Of a stretch of DNA of 50,709 nucleotides, positions 34,170 to 45,555 are shown one piece after another (within the stretch, counting starts at the first letter, position 1; each line of letters starts with the position of its first letter). A program made the translations under genes and the position numbers. Source of the stretch: Dimorphilus gyrociliatus (Eukaryota; Annelida; Polychaeta; Dinophilidae); contig CAJFCJ010000082.1 in NCBI GenBank assembly GCA_904063045.1, forward strand, positions 1 through 50,709. The letters run 5' to 3'. The notes under the pieces are model-generated. The model worked only from the letters and a program-made list of their open reading frames with translations. It had not been told where the DNA came from and ran no database searches.

Positions 34170-37100
34170 TTAGCAATAATTTTTTCTCTTTTGCAAGATT
34201 TTCCTTGTTAGTTCCCCCAATGAATAAATGTTTTTCTTTGCATTGTCCTTGTCCAACCTGGCAAATTCTTTCCATTTTATGAAATATTTCTGTTCTTTAC
34301 TCTGAAAAGTAGGTTGTAATCTAACCGATAGAGTATTATTACCAGCTGGATGGTCGCTTTTATGTTGAATACTTAAGCATTTATTACCAATATTTCTTAA
34401 TAGCTTTGATTTAATTAGTGCAACTTTTCCAATAGTAATGTTATAATCTGTCACAGCTAAAGAGCAAGGGTTTGAAGAACCTTTATGGAAATGTGAAATT
34501 AATTTGTTTTGAAAATTGTTAACTTTTTTTTTTTTTTTTTATTTACATTTGTTACTAAATTTTGTTCTTGACCAAACAAAATCTGGATCTCCTATGTCAA
34601 AATTCTCATAGAAGCAATATCCATTTTCAAAATTACAATTATAGCCATCTGAGCAAAAAAAAAAAATTTTTTTTCTATTTTGACAACCATTCTGTTTGTT
34701 TAAAAGCAAAACAATTAAAGACAATAATACAAAACCATTTTTTTGACAGTGTCCAGGAAGAATTTGAATATCTTTAAGTAAATTGTTTGGGAATGTAATT
34801 CTGCTACTGGCCCAATCAAATCTCAACTTGAACTGTTAAAAAAAGAATTAATTGACCTCCTAGGTAAATCTGTACTCTATGAAATTTTTTTACTTGAATT
34901 ATATTCTCAGAAATTTCAAATTTAAAAATAGTAGTATTGCAATCTTGAAAGTGTTTTAATCTGTTTTCAACAATAGTTTACACCAGTGATTTTAGAACAA
35001 AATAATTTACTTAATAAAATTCTTATCATCATCATGATCACCATCTCCTACTCTTCTTACTAAGAAATCAACAGATTTAAATGATGGTCCAATAAATTTA
35101 ATACATTTTGTTTGATTTTGATAATCCAGAATTGGAGAGGTTAAATTATGATTTCCATAATAATAGGCATATTCATTTGAAACTTGAAGATATTTGAAAT
35201 TTTTACTGTATAAATAAAGATAAAAATGATAGATAAAAAAAAAATGATGTTATTTTTTAATATATGATGATCATACAATGTTTATTGAAATATAGATGAT
35301 AATTAGTCATCAGGGGATTATCAATTGTAAAATCGCAAAAATACTTATTCAAACAATTTGATGGTAAATCTAACAGCAACAAAAAAAAAATGACAAGACT
35401 AAATTTAAAAATGGCTGCCAAATGGATAAAGAAATTGTATATTATTTTACAATTACCAGACTTTGAAGTGATACTTTTACCATTAGTTAGAGCAATTTCA
35501 TCAAACATCATAAAATCGGTATAAAATCCTGACTTGTAACGAAATATTTTAAAAATTATCTAAAAGAAAGAGAAAGAAGAAGTGAATGAATATTAAATTG
35601 TTTTTTTTGTTATTATTTGTACCTTTACAGAAGAATTCGAATAGGAATTTATTCCTGTTATAGCATAACCATTCCATTGTAAACTGTTACCTTTATCAAC
35701 AATATTAAATGCTACATCTCCAAGTTGTTTTTGTTCACCCTTTGAATTTTCAATGAATATCTAAGAGAAAAAAAAAATGATGTTTTTTCACTAATCAACC
35801 AAAATCAAATTTAAACTAAACTGAAATGAAATCATGTATTCTGGCAATTATTGAAAAAGTTATGCAGAAATCTTTTTCAACATTTTCTATAAATGGAGTT
35901 TTAACAATAAAAAATCTTTCAAATTTTGAATTTAGTTCTAATTTGCCGACATAACCTATAAAAAGAATTTTTTTTTTCACTTCTACATCATTTGTTTTAA
36001 TACTCACAAATAGGATATTCTAAGATATTGTCTTTTTGATAAGAGCCTGTAGTTTCTAATGGAACAGTCCTTATCATATTACAAGTATCCAATAAAAAAT
36101 TGCAATAGAATTGATAATTCGATGGAGTTTTTTGAAATGGAAAATGTTTCCAATAAAATCTAGAAAATGTTTGTCTACAAAAATTTTCATTATTTTCCAA
36201 ATAAACAGTTTTGTTAGTTTGCCAAACATTTCCAACTGATATTGTCATTATATTCATTCTATCTAACACGTATTTTTTCTCAGGCTCATCGTTAAATTGA
36301 TAAATAGTATTTTCAATTTCATACTTTTCAATTTGTTTCTTGATTGGTTCTGATATTGTTTGAATATGTAAATTAAACTTTGCCAAAATCTTATCATTAT
36401 ATTTCTCGAAATTGAGATTATTTATTAATTGTACTGAATGGTAAGAATCAATTTCAAATGATTTTTGAAAAAAATATGAAATAGCTCCTTTATAAATTTC
36501 AAATATTTCTGAATTGTTATTTGTCATTTGATTATTAAAAGTTCTATCAATTTTCAAATTGATATTTATAAATAATTTTTAATTTTATAATTCCTTTGAT
36601 TAGAATTCTTATTTTCTAAGGATTCAAGAATTGAAATTTAATACAAACAATAACAATTAAAAAAAAACAAAGAAAATTTATGACACCTGAGAAAATGTGT
36701 GAGGTTTTGTTAAATTGATAAAAATCATATTCCATTGATAATTATTAAATTCTGTTGTTTTTGTTATTTTTGTAATTTCACCATGATCATCATTTTCAGA
36801 TTGTAAATAAATTGAAAAATAACTTTTAGAATGATAACTACTTTGAAAAATTAAACAGAAATGTTTGCCATCTATTTTGATGTTTGGTATTTCAAATATA
36901 GAATATTGTGTTTTAGAATTAAATTTTGTATTCTTCTGCATTGTAAGATAATAGTTTGGTTTACCTGAAATTAATTAATTAACTGATTCATTTCTATTGG
37001 AAAAATTTATTCCTAAAAAGTTTACTTACATAGGCCATTTTGTTTTTGCATTTTCCTTGTCCAATCAAAGCCAGTTTCTGTTAGGGAATTATTTTCATTT

Positions 37101-37430
37101 CTGGGTTGAAATTGCAGTAGACAGAAATATTATATGGTCTCTCTCTAAATGGAAAATATTTTCTATAGAAATTAGAAACTGTTGGCTTACAGAAATTTTC
37201 TGTTACAAAATTCAATTCATTAATTGAGTAGTGTTTTTTAATTCTCCAAATATCTTTGACAGTCAGTTGAATATGAAATTTGTTTTTATAAAAATGTAAT
37301 TCTTTCAAAGATTGGTCAAAAAATTTTTGAATATAAATAATTTCCAATGGTTGCTTTTCTAATTTTTCATTGACAATATTAATATGAAAAGTAGAGAAGA
37401 TACTTTCGGGAGAAAATTTAAATTTATTAC
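34170..37430 (-). CDS. Multi-MAM-domain secreted or membrane protein, incomplete and frame-broken
   Basis: Exons on the minus strand encode at least four MAM domains. Seen are C-N/D-F-x-x-x openings (YCNF, FYCNF, FCDF, YNCNFENGYC), the W-R block (GFDWTRKM, DFVWSRTKF), central CLIF/CITF/CIKF/CLSI strands, and closing (F/L)-D-E/I-x-x-L..C blocks. Before the first two MAMs is a paralogous ~110-150 residue unassigned domain ending in a C-x-x-T/F..FY/FYW..FPF segment, so a domain pair was duplicated. The first MAM is broken: one base is missing in a short A run on the coding strand (plus-strand T4 at 37092-37095) between CNFNPEM and TGFDWTR. The 5' end abuts a MULE fragment and the 3' part of the fourth MAM is absent. 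MAM domains mediate adhesion and receptor interactions. CpG-poor. Probably a pseudogene or damaged copy; an assembly error remains possible. Confidence 0.65.
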
Positions 37431-37439
37431 TTGCTGTAA

Positions 37440-37913
37440 TTTTATCAGCTTTGAACTTTTCTCATATTGCCAAGATTTCCTTTTAAATTCTTTAACAAGT
37501 CTTTTTTTGACATCTTACAATTTTTCTCTCATTTAATAATTTTTCATAAATAGAAATTAGGTCAGCTTCTCCTTTTAGTTCATCAACAACTAACTAAAAT
37601 GACAAGTTTGAACCATATTTTTATTTAATCTATGATGAAAACCCTCTAAATCATTGTTAGTTTTTATTGCGTGGTTGAAGACAGACCAAGTCTCTGGAGG
37701 CCAAAAGCTACTTTTAATCCAGTTGTCTTCAATATATTCCATCAAATCAACAAGTTTATTTCTATCCAGTAAGTCATATTTTATGTTGTTGAATTGATTT
37801 GCAATCAAAGTATGAGGGAGGTAGGGTAAAGCCAAAGTCATTTTCATCAATTTCCATTCTCCTTCTTTCTTTTTAAATTCTGAACTGTAGCCCAGATCCT
37901 TTAAATCAAACAA
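37440..37913 (-). mobile_element. MULE transposase C-terminal fragment (minus strand)
   Basis: Open frame with the MULE tail motif KTNNDLEGFHHRLN and the preceding SFWPPETWSVFNHAI block. It then continues in pieces (LKGEADLISIYEKLLNERK) with stops as it nears the MAM gene. It aligns block by block with the + strand copy at 39.0-39.5 kb and with 10510-10740. The catalytic core is absent. Confidence 0.75.
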
Positions 37914-38244
37914 TAAAGTTAGATTACATTTTTACAGGGTTAGTTGGGTGCGTTGTCTACACATAGGTATAATGGTATATCTATAATTAGATGTTAGATA
38001 CAAAGGAACTTTAGAACTGGTAAAAGATACATGTCAAAGTTGTTTTTATCTAAGACATCTGTCTGCAAATACAGACATGTTGACCATTCATTCTCCTCAG
38101 AAATTCCCTGATGTCTTTTTTTAGGTCATCTAAATTATCATAGTCAACACCTTTCATATAATCTTTTAGTTGTCCAAACAAGAAATTAGTCAGATGGAGC
38201 CAAATCAGGGCTATATGGGGGATGTGGACATATAGACAGGGTCA

Positions 38245-39770
38245 GGACAATTCGGTCTGGGACAATTCGGCCTGTTTTGGGACAATTCAGTCTGTTTTGG
38301 AACAATTCAGTCTGTTTTTGGGACAATTCAGCCTGTATTTAAATTAAGAATATTACACTTTTTTTAAAACTCAAACAATATATAACATACAATACTGTTG
38401 AAAAGTGACAATAATCTAAAAACTCCAAATATAAATAGAATAGTGGAAGATATAATTAATATTCATTAAATATGATGTGTATAATAATTTGGGTTAACAT
38501 CTAAGTTGTAAAATACTTTTACAACTTAGTTTAAATAGTGTATGTTGTAGTTTTAGGCATGTAGAGTACTCTATAATACTCTTTCAATATTGCTTTCCAT
38601 TGATGAATGAAATGTAACAATTTGGGTGTATTGTGTGAATTTGTGAGCCTGGTTATAAGGTTATGTATTTAGTACCTACGAACTGCCTAAATGTGTACAA
38701 TGAAGCAAATGAAAATGATTTTGAAATTATCAAGAATGGAAGTAAAAGAGGAAAAGATATTTTATTTCATAATAATTTTTCCTTCTCACTAAAAACAAAA
38801 AGCTCTAACATTTGGAGGTGTTCACAAAGATCTAAAAATGAGACCTGTAATGCTTATATTATTCAAAAAGGTTCAAAATTTCTAATAAAAATCCTGAAGT
38901 TGATTTACAAGGATGTGCTTTCCATTTTAAGCAATCAATTTTCAGAAACATTCAGGTATAATTAATTCAAAATTAAAGTATAAATAATTTTTAGCCTTTT
39001 TTTTGCAGAAGCTGGGTTATATCAATGACTATAATAATAAAAACTATGGAGGAAAAATGCTGAGAAAACTCATGTGTCTCTCATATATCCCACATAAATG
39101 CATTGTTTCAACATTTAATGAAATAAAGTATGAACTCTTAGAGAAAAATTTATATGGAGATTTATTAGATTATATGGAAAGGACCTATATCTATAGCAAC
39201 ATTTGGAAACCAAAGTATTGGTCTGTGTACAGCATGACCATCAGAACTAACAATAATGTTGAAGGATGGCACTGCAGACTAAATACAGCAGTAAGAGCAA
39301 ATGAAAATTTCTACAATCTTGTAAATGAATTAGCCAGAGAAGCTGATTTAATTACAATTTATAAGAAGCTACTTTCTGAAAACAAGTTAAAGGGAATGCA
39401 GAGAATAAAACAAGCCTACCAACAATATAAAATATTTAATTTATGGGACAACTTGGAAACTAATAAAATCACTTTAGATAATCTTTTAGATGGATTAGTG
39501 GAGTTTAATAGTAGTTGTTTGTAATTTTGTGTTTTTTTTGTATTTTTTGCTTGTAGTGTTTTGATATTTAACATTCTATACATCAATAGCAAATGTTAAT
39601 AAAGATAAACATTGTTCAAATTACAGTTTTGAATATAAATTTATAGGTTAAATTGTCCTGAAAAGGCTGAATTGTCTCAAAATTCGCTGAATTGCAAATA
39701 GGCCGAATTGTCCCAAAAACAGGCCGAATTGTCTCAAAAACAGGCCGAACTGTTCCAGGCCGAATTGTCC
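38245..39770 (+). mobile_element. MULE element with FLYWCH zinc finger, internally deleted
   Basis: The ends are inverted repeats starting ggacaattcgg, and each end carries several tandem ~18-21 bp units of the form gggacaattcggcctgtttt. Left units span about 38245-38336, right units (reverse complement) about 39650-39770. Inside are a FLYWCH-type zinc-finger segment and a MULE transposase C-terminus without the DDE core. It lies inside mariner copy 3. No clear target-site duplication was seen at the edges. Confidence 0.75.
38663..39524 (+). CDS. MULE transposase remnant (FLYWCH finger + C-terminal domain)
   Basis: Segment 38663-38955 encodes a FLYWCH-like zinc finger (F-x-x-x-x-G..F-F..W-RC..C-A-Y-I). 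After a donor/acceptor-like pair the second segment (39009-39524) encodes the MULE tail: KYWSVYSMTIRTNNNVEG followed by a helical stretch. The DDE catalytic core expected between them is missing and the phases across the junction do not join cleanly, so the protein cannot transpose on its own. Such elements usually bind their own ends through the zinc finger. Confidence 0.75.
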
Positions 39771-40384
39771 CTACATCAATGATCTGTTTTCTGGGCCATA
39801 TCCTATGTAGTGTCTTCCTTAATATCTTCAGCATCTCCACATGCTGAATGGAGTTGACTGTTTTGACATAATCAATAAATTCAACACAGATTAAACGTGA
39901 ACAGTCCCACAAAACAGTACACATCAGTTTCTCTGCTGATATTTTTAGCTTTTTTTCAGGTGGAGATGATGTGTGTTTATATGTCAAAGAACTCTTTTCT
40001 AAACTTCCAGTCTAAATATCATTACATTATTATTTCTTAAAAATTTTAAAAAGGAACAAATAGACCTAATAATGACAGGCAAGGGAGACATAAAAACAGC
40101 TAGAGTATTGATGAAAACAGAGAGAGAGAGATGATTTATAAGGGGTAACCTTTAGCAAAAATTTTCTTGTTTCTACCACCAAATTCATATTAAAAGGAAA
40201 TGAGATATTTTCAAATAGTTGTAAACAAATTTTTCACAATTATTCAATTGAATGACAGAAAAATTTTCATATAATTCAACTGGGTGCAAATTTTTCTGAA
40301 AATAAATTCAGAAAACCTGTTTTAATATTAAAAATATTTAAAAAATGGAATATTTAACTTTTACTTTGATAAAAGAAATTGGAT

Positions 40385-40560
40385 GAAACAGAAAATGGCC
40401 CAAAATGCATGGTTTTTACCCTAACCCTAACTCTTTTCATTACCCTTAAAAGTTAGATTGGACTCTTCTAACTGCAAATCAATAGATGTTTCTTTTTTTT
40501 CTAACCCTTTCTTAGCCAAAATATGCTGCCTTTTTAACTCCTACTTGAGGCCATTTTCTA
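40385..40560 (+). repeat. Dispersed repeat with CCCTAA core
   Basis: gaaaatggccc, then taccctaaccctaac (about 40418-40432), then ctaaccctttcttagcc. Same order and orientation as the copies at 13.37 and 47.80 kb. Confidence 0.5.
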
Positions 40561-40817
40561 TCGATCCCAAAGAAACCTATGTCATTTATTAATAAATAAG
40601 TTTTATATTTTTTTCTTTTTATGTCAATATAGTCTTGCATATAGTGGGATAAAATCTAGTTTAAAAAGAATGAAAATCCAGTTTGACTGGTTGAACCTGT
40701 TTTTTTTTCTGAAAGAACTTATCCCAAGTGAATACAAAGCTTTATTTTTCATATAAAAGGAGTGCTGTTTAGTAAACAACATCATATTTTTGGAGTTTGG
40801 TGTGCAAATTTTTAGAA

Positions 40818-41318
40818 ATGATGAAATACTCTCTTGCAATTATTTTCATTGGAACTCTTCTTCTAAATGTGTCTTCAGGATTCCATTCCAACCTGTTACA
40901 AGAGCTAATGGAGAGAGAAGAATTACTAAGTAAAAGAGGGGTAATTATCCAAAATTAGATTTTAAAGACTTGTCTCTCTAATTATTATTTACTTGCAGAG
41001 TAACGATATGGGAGGTTTAGAAGCATCAATAGCGTGCGAATGGATGTTGAAAGGACTAACTGGTTCAACTGCAAATGCTGCATCTTTCTGTAATGCTCCA
41101 ATGAATCCAAGAACTTCGGATATAAAAATTGTGAGAACATTTTACAAATCAATTATAATGAATAACAAAAACAAAAATTTTTTTTCCCTATTATTTAGTT
41201 AAAGAACATAAAAAATCTGGAAAAGCTTTGTTATGCCGCCTGCAGAGCTGATCGTAATACTGGAATATGCGTAGATAGATGTGATGTTTCTCGTTCATTC
41301 ACTCTCGGAAAGAATTAA
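40818..41318 (+). CDS. Secreted cysteine-rich prepropeptide with dibasic site (candidate neuropeptide or peptide effector)
   Basis: Three exons with matching phase-0 junctions: 40818-40940, 40999-41130, 41199-41318, giving 124 residues. A signal peptide (MMKYSLAIIFIGTLLLNVSSG) is followed by a short acidic propeptide and KRG, a prohormone-convertase-type site, at the end of exon 1. The mature part has six cysteines with spacing 17-24-3-8-3; the last exon holds C-x3-C-x8-C-x3-C. The spacing matches no hormone, ITP/CHH, eclosion-hormone or defensin pattern I know, so the function is open (neuropeptide, antimicrobial or other secreted effector). AATAAA lies about 50 bp downstream (near 41371). 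A cysteine-rich exon on the opposite strand converges on its 3' end. Confidence 0.75.
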
Positions 41319-41377
41319 AATTAATGTTTAAAAGTTTATTAATAATAAAAAGAAATATAATTTTGAAATTCAATAAA

Positions 41378-41630
41378 TTAAAATTAAAAACAAAATATCA
41401 ACTAACATGGTTGGCAAAAATCCTGTTGGAGCTTACAACAATCATTATCCATTATGTAAATACCAAATTTACATAGTTTGTAATTTCTTAAATGTTGACA
41501 AAGAGTAAATGGATCAAATATACCTTTAGATTCTCTTTTCAATTGATCATCCTATTCTATTATACAATATCTCCATAGAAGCCCTGTCGATCATTTTTGG
41601 ATGCCAAATGCAATCATTCTTGCGCAATAC
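41378..41630. repeat. Duplicated segment, partner at 12090-12335
   Basis: Same orientation and over 90% identical by eye to 12090-12335, including acceptor, open frame and stop of the cysteine-rich exon. Confidence 0.85.
41402..41551 (-). CDS. Small cysteine-rich terminal exon (copy 2)
   Basis: Same 150-nt exon as 12115-12264, with acceptor gaatag, frame and TAG preserved. Against copy 1 I count seven substitutions, five changing the amino acid, one of which adds a sixth cysteine next to the third. The opposite-strand peptide gene at 40.8-41.3 kb ends about 85 bp away (convergent). Upstream exons were not found, so it may be a fragment. Confidence 0.4.
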   Translation of the reverse strand, partial: DDQLKRESKGIFDPFTLCQHLRNYKLCKFGIYIMDNDCCKLQQDFCQPC

Positions 41631-42051
41631 AGGGGAATCTGAGTTTATTAGTCAACACTCCAGTTCAAAAAGTATTCTACAAATTTCCATTATAATACAA
41701 GTCATGAGAAAAATTAAATGTGTCCAGGATAGGTGATTTAGGCTAATATTATATACTTTGCTCATTCTGATGTCAGTGGGTAGATGGTTATTTTTACAAT
41801 GAATATGTTATGTGTCACGATCGCTAACTAGTATTTGATAAGCACCAGTCATTGGGTCATAAATCCATCTCAACTGAAGCAGACATCAACAGTATACGCC
41901 CTTCTAGTCAACAAGATTGGAGAAAGTGTTTGGAAAGTAATCATTTGACAAAAGATTCAATATAATGGAATGAATCTGTTGACATAACTCTTTTCTTTGG
42001 TTGGATTAACAGCATAAAAAAATCTATTGATTCTCAGAAATACAAAAAATT

Positions 42052-42181
42052 TTAGTATTTGTTCAATAGATTTATTGAATAATAAATTATTTGCTGATAT
42101 TCAAAACAAAGTGGTCGATCGTTTCTTTCTTAAGCGTTTTATGTTCAGATATATTGAATGTTCTTTCTAAATAGTTACTGT
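42052..42181. repeat. 130-bp block identical to 12812-12941
   Basis: No differences seen by eye from the copy at 12.8-12.9 kb. It lies about 100 bp upstream of the discoidin-like gene start. Confidence 0.88.
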
Positions 42182-42278
42182 ATTTATCAATAATTGCAAG
42201 TTGTAACAGATAGTTTTAATATTTGAAATATAGATACAAATAGAAAAGGGTGATTTGTTAATTATTCAATTAATCACA

Positions 42279-44397
42279 ATGCTTTCACTTCAAATCTTCT
42301 TCGTATCCTTATCAATTTGCTTTATTAATGGATTTATAACAAGTAAGCCTAATTCTAGTGTTAAATTCAAAAAAATTATGGATTATCTCTTTAAATCTAG
42401 ACATTGGAAAATTGTTGAATGTAGCCAATAAAAAATATTTAGCCAAGTGTCAAGTGTCATCCTTTGCCCCTGGTTATTATGGTCATTATACTTATGAATG
42501 TGAAAATGCTCTTGTACCCACTTGGATTAGTAATTATGAATGGTCTGCCCAATGTTTTAGTTTAGATTGCTTGAATGAGTGGTATCAAGTGGAATTTAGG
42601 AAAAAGTACAATATAACTCACTATTGTCTCAATCAAAGATATGGTCGTAATTCGTCTAAAATGAAGAAGATATCTGTTAATTTTGGAACAAATAGTAACT
42701 ATTTCTACGAAATAAATCTCTACGAAACGTGCCTTTTATTGGAAAGAGAGCAGAGTTCAATAGAAGTTCAAATTATACGAATAACAGTAACTGAATTACT
42801 CCATTTTCCCAACTATATAGGATTTCAAACAGTTTCTTTTTATGCCTTTGATGGTATCTATCTATTCTTTTTTATTATATTACCTTTAAAATGTAGTTTA
42901 TCTATATGTCTAGATGGCGCCACTAGCGATGATGTATTTTTTGAAAATGTTGCCAAATCTTCGTTGGGTGCAACGTGCACATCGTCGGCAGGAAATGACT
43001 GTATTTTCTGTTTAGATGAATTAATCAACACTGATTGGATACCTCAATGCATTATCAGCTGTACAGGGCAGCATATTAGAGTATCATTTGCTTATCCAAT
43101 GAAACCAGAGTTTTTTTGCATTTCCAACAGGTATCTTTATTCCATTTAGAAGAAAAAACTATGATCTAAACTTTCTATTAAACAGACTAAATACAGGTAA
43201 TAGCGTAAAACGGATCTCTGTAACATGGAGCTCTGGTATTCAATTTAATTCAATCACTCTACCTTCAAATTTGAATACTGAATGTTATAATTATACTAAT
43301 AATTTTACTGAATATTGGATTCAATTGGAAATTTTGGATATTTATTCAACATTAGACGTGGCTATAGGCTCAATTGATGTTTATACAAAAAGTAATCAAT
43401 TATAATTATTTTTCCAAAAATGATTTTTCTATTTAAATTCTCTCTCTTTTGGCAGAAATTGACAATTTTATATTTAGTATTCAATCTACTGACTCATTCA
43501 TTTATCAATTATCTAGCGATATCCAATCAAATCTTTCTCTAGTGAGTTTCAAAGTGAAAGATGTCAAGGGAATATGTTCAAGTTTTAATATTGAATTTGA
43601 AAACTTTGAGAAAAGATTAATGGTGACAATAGAACTTGAGAAAAATGGCTTCTCTTTCCTCTCATCAACCTATCCATCCAAAAAAATTGCTCCATTTAAT
43701 CAAACTACTTTGATAAACTGCAATGACTGGAATCATTATTGGTTTGAGTTTACAACTACTCAAATTAAATTTGGTATTTTTGAACAGAATAGAACTCAAT
43801 TGGCATTCATCAATACTGATACAACTGATTATAATATCACTCATTTTGTAATAAGGAATTTAGCATCAAATTCAAATAATAATCTCCATTTTCAGTTTAT
43901 AGGTATTAGTAATCTCTTTTTACAATTTTGAATAATTTTAATTTGAAACTATTTCCGCTTCCGTTTTAGGTGGAAGACAAGTTAAAATTTTAGAATTTTC
44001 AAAAAGTCATTTCTCAATTGTCTATAATTTTTTCCAAGAGTTCATTTACCTGTTTGTACCAAAGAAATCCTTATCAACATTCCTCCATTTTGAATATATT
44101 ACCAGCAATGAATTGAAGATAGCTTTAATTAATCCAGTGGTTATTAAGAAAGAAGAAATGACAACAAATGAAATGTTAAAAAATGATTTAAATGCAGAAA
44201 TAACTACTAGAAATTTTACCAATTTTGGAACCATCTGCAAAGATCAAGCAGTTAATATAATAAAATCAAAAGTAATATTCAAGTGTCAACACAACACCAA
44301 AAATGTATTTCTAGATATCATATTCAAAATTGTATTCAAACTAATCAGCAACATAAATAATGAAATAATATGTGAACTATTCTATTCAAATATTTGA
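42279..44397 (+). CDS. Secreted protein: two discoidin (F5/8C)-like domains - FAMeT-like domain - unassigned C-terminus
   Basis: Six exons with consistent phases: 42279-42342, 42401-42853, 42914-43130, 43186-43391, 43456-43902, 43970-44397. Exon 1 is a signal peptide (MLSLQIFFVSLSICFING). Exon 2 is a galactose-binding/discoidin-like domain (SSFAPGYYG, W-x-QVEF-x-KKYNI, R-x-x-K). Exons 3-4 form a second, cysteine-richer domain of similar shape (DWIPQC..IRVSFAYP..ISVTW). Exon 5 resembles the farnesoic acid O-methyltransferase-like fold used as an extracellular domain in invertebrates (moderate). The last exon (~142 residues) is unassigned but has a relic paralogue at 11370-11683. Discoidin-like domains bind sugars or lipids, so an extracellular lectin-like role is plausible. 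The 60-nt intron 2 keeps frame. Confidence 0.72.
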
Positions 44398-45555
44398 ATA
44401 ACAAATCTCTGTGTTTTGTTCATTTTGTGTACAAAAAATTAATTCAACTCTTCAAATAATGATGAAAAATGAAAGAGTTTTTTTATTATTTTTCAATCAA
44501 TTTCTATTAAGTTTGTCTGTAGAACCATACCATTCCACGCTGGGTCTAGATGTATCCTAAACTTTAAAATGTTAAGAATTTATATACTAAATTCGGCCTA
44601 TATCTGGGATTTATCTGCATATTTTATCAATTGAATTATGCTAACTCTACAACAATTAACAACATTGTTAAAGTAGCCCTATGTATGAAATACTATTTAA
44701 ACTTAACCCTGAAAAATAAGGAGCAAACATACCCAGGTACTAAGCCTTACCTGACTGATGTATGATAAATGTTCGTCATGCAATAGTTTGACTAATAGAT
44801 ATTGTCTTATTAGTTCATCAGAAGTTGTTTAAACATCAAACCATTTTGAAAATTGTTCCAAGTTGATTTCAGGCACAATGAATTGTTTGTGGAAAATCTA
44901 ATTGTGGATACTATTTCACCTGAAATGTCTTTCTAATGTGCCTTGTTTACTTGTATAGGTCGGATATTGTATATGTTTGAAAACACAGGCAAAATAGAGG
45001 TAAACTGAGTATTTTATCATTGAAATGGCTATTTAAAAACTAAGATCTTTAGCCTTGAAAAAACATATTAATTGTGAAATATATTGATAAAACTGTTTTT
45101 TATCATTCTTTAATTATTCATTATTTTCCCTCTTAATTAGTTTATTTTTCAATCCATAAACGCCGTTTTTCTAACTAAAAGGTTTACCTTTTATGAGGAA
45201 AACTTTCCATGTGAGAATTTAATATTGAAATTGAATAGTAAAATTTCACACATTTGTCATTTTACTTGTAACTAATTTAGATCTACTTCTAATTGAAGTA
45301 TAACGTTCACTTGGCCAAATTGCCCCTGTAGATCATCATTGAAATCTCCTTTGATTTTTACAATTGGATTTTTTATGACTGATTAGAAAAGAGCTTACTA
45401 TACAGTGGCATAAAAACTTACAGAGCAATTACAAAATTATTGGACCTCATATATTTGTATTATGATTTATATATTGAGTATTGGAGAAAATTATGATAAA
45501 AGATTTATGAAGGAAATATTATCCTGGGTTAGCTTTATCACAAAGCTAACACGAT
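44398..45555. other. No gene recognised
   Basis: AT-rich intergenic DNA. A motif tacagtggcataaaaactt near 45404 is reminiscent of a Tc1-type terminal repeat, but no matching opposite end was found. Confidence 0.45.

Larger units (their letters stand above)
38030..40010 (-). mobile_element. Mariner copy 3, split by a MULE insertion
   Basis: Two minus-strand mariner pieces flank the MULE element. The right piece (39771-40010) encodes LMCTVLWDCSRL and the following helix. The left piece (38030-38244) encodes the C-terminal part (SPHIALIWLHLT-like and DYMKGVDYDNLDDLKKDIR). About 70 bp around the HDNARPH block are missing at the junction, so the insertion was accompanied by a deletion or the area decayed later. 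More diverged from copies 1 and 2 than they are from each other. Confidence 0.75.

Noticed and set aside
45400-45430. Tc1-type terminal repeat (tacagtggcataaaaactt)
   Set aside because: No inverted partner or transposase nearby.
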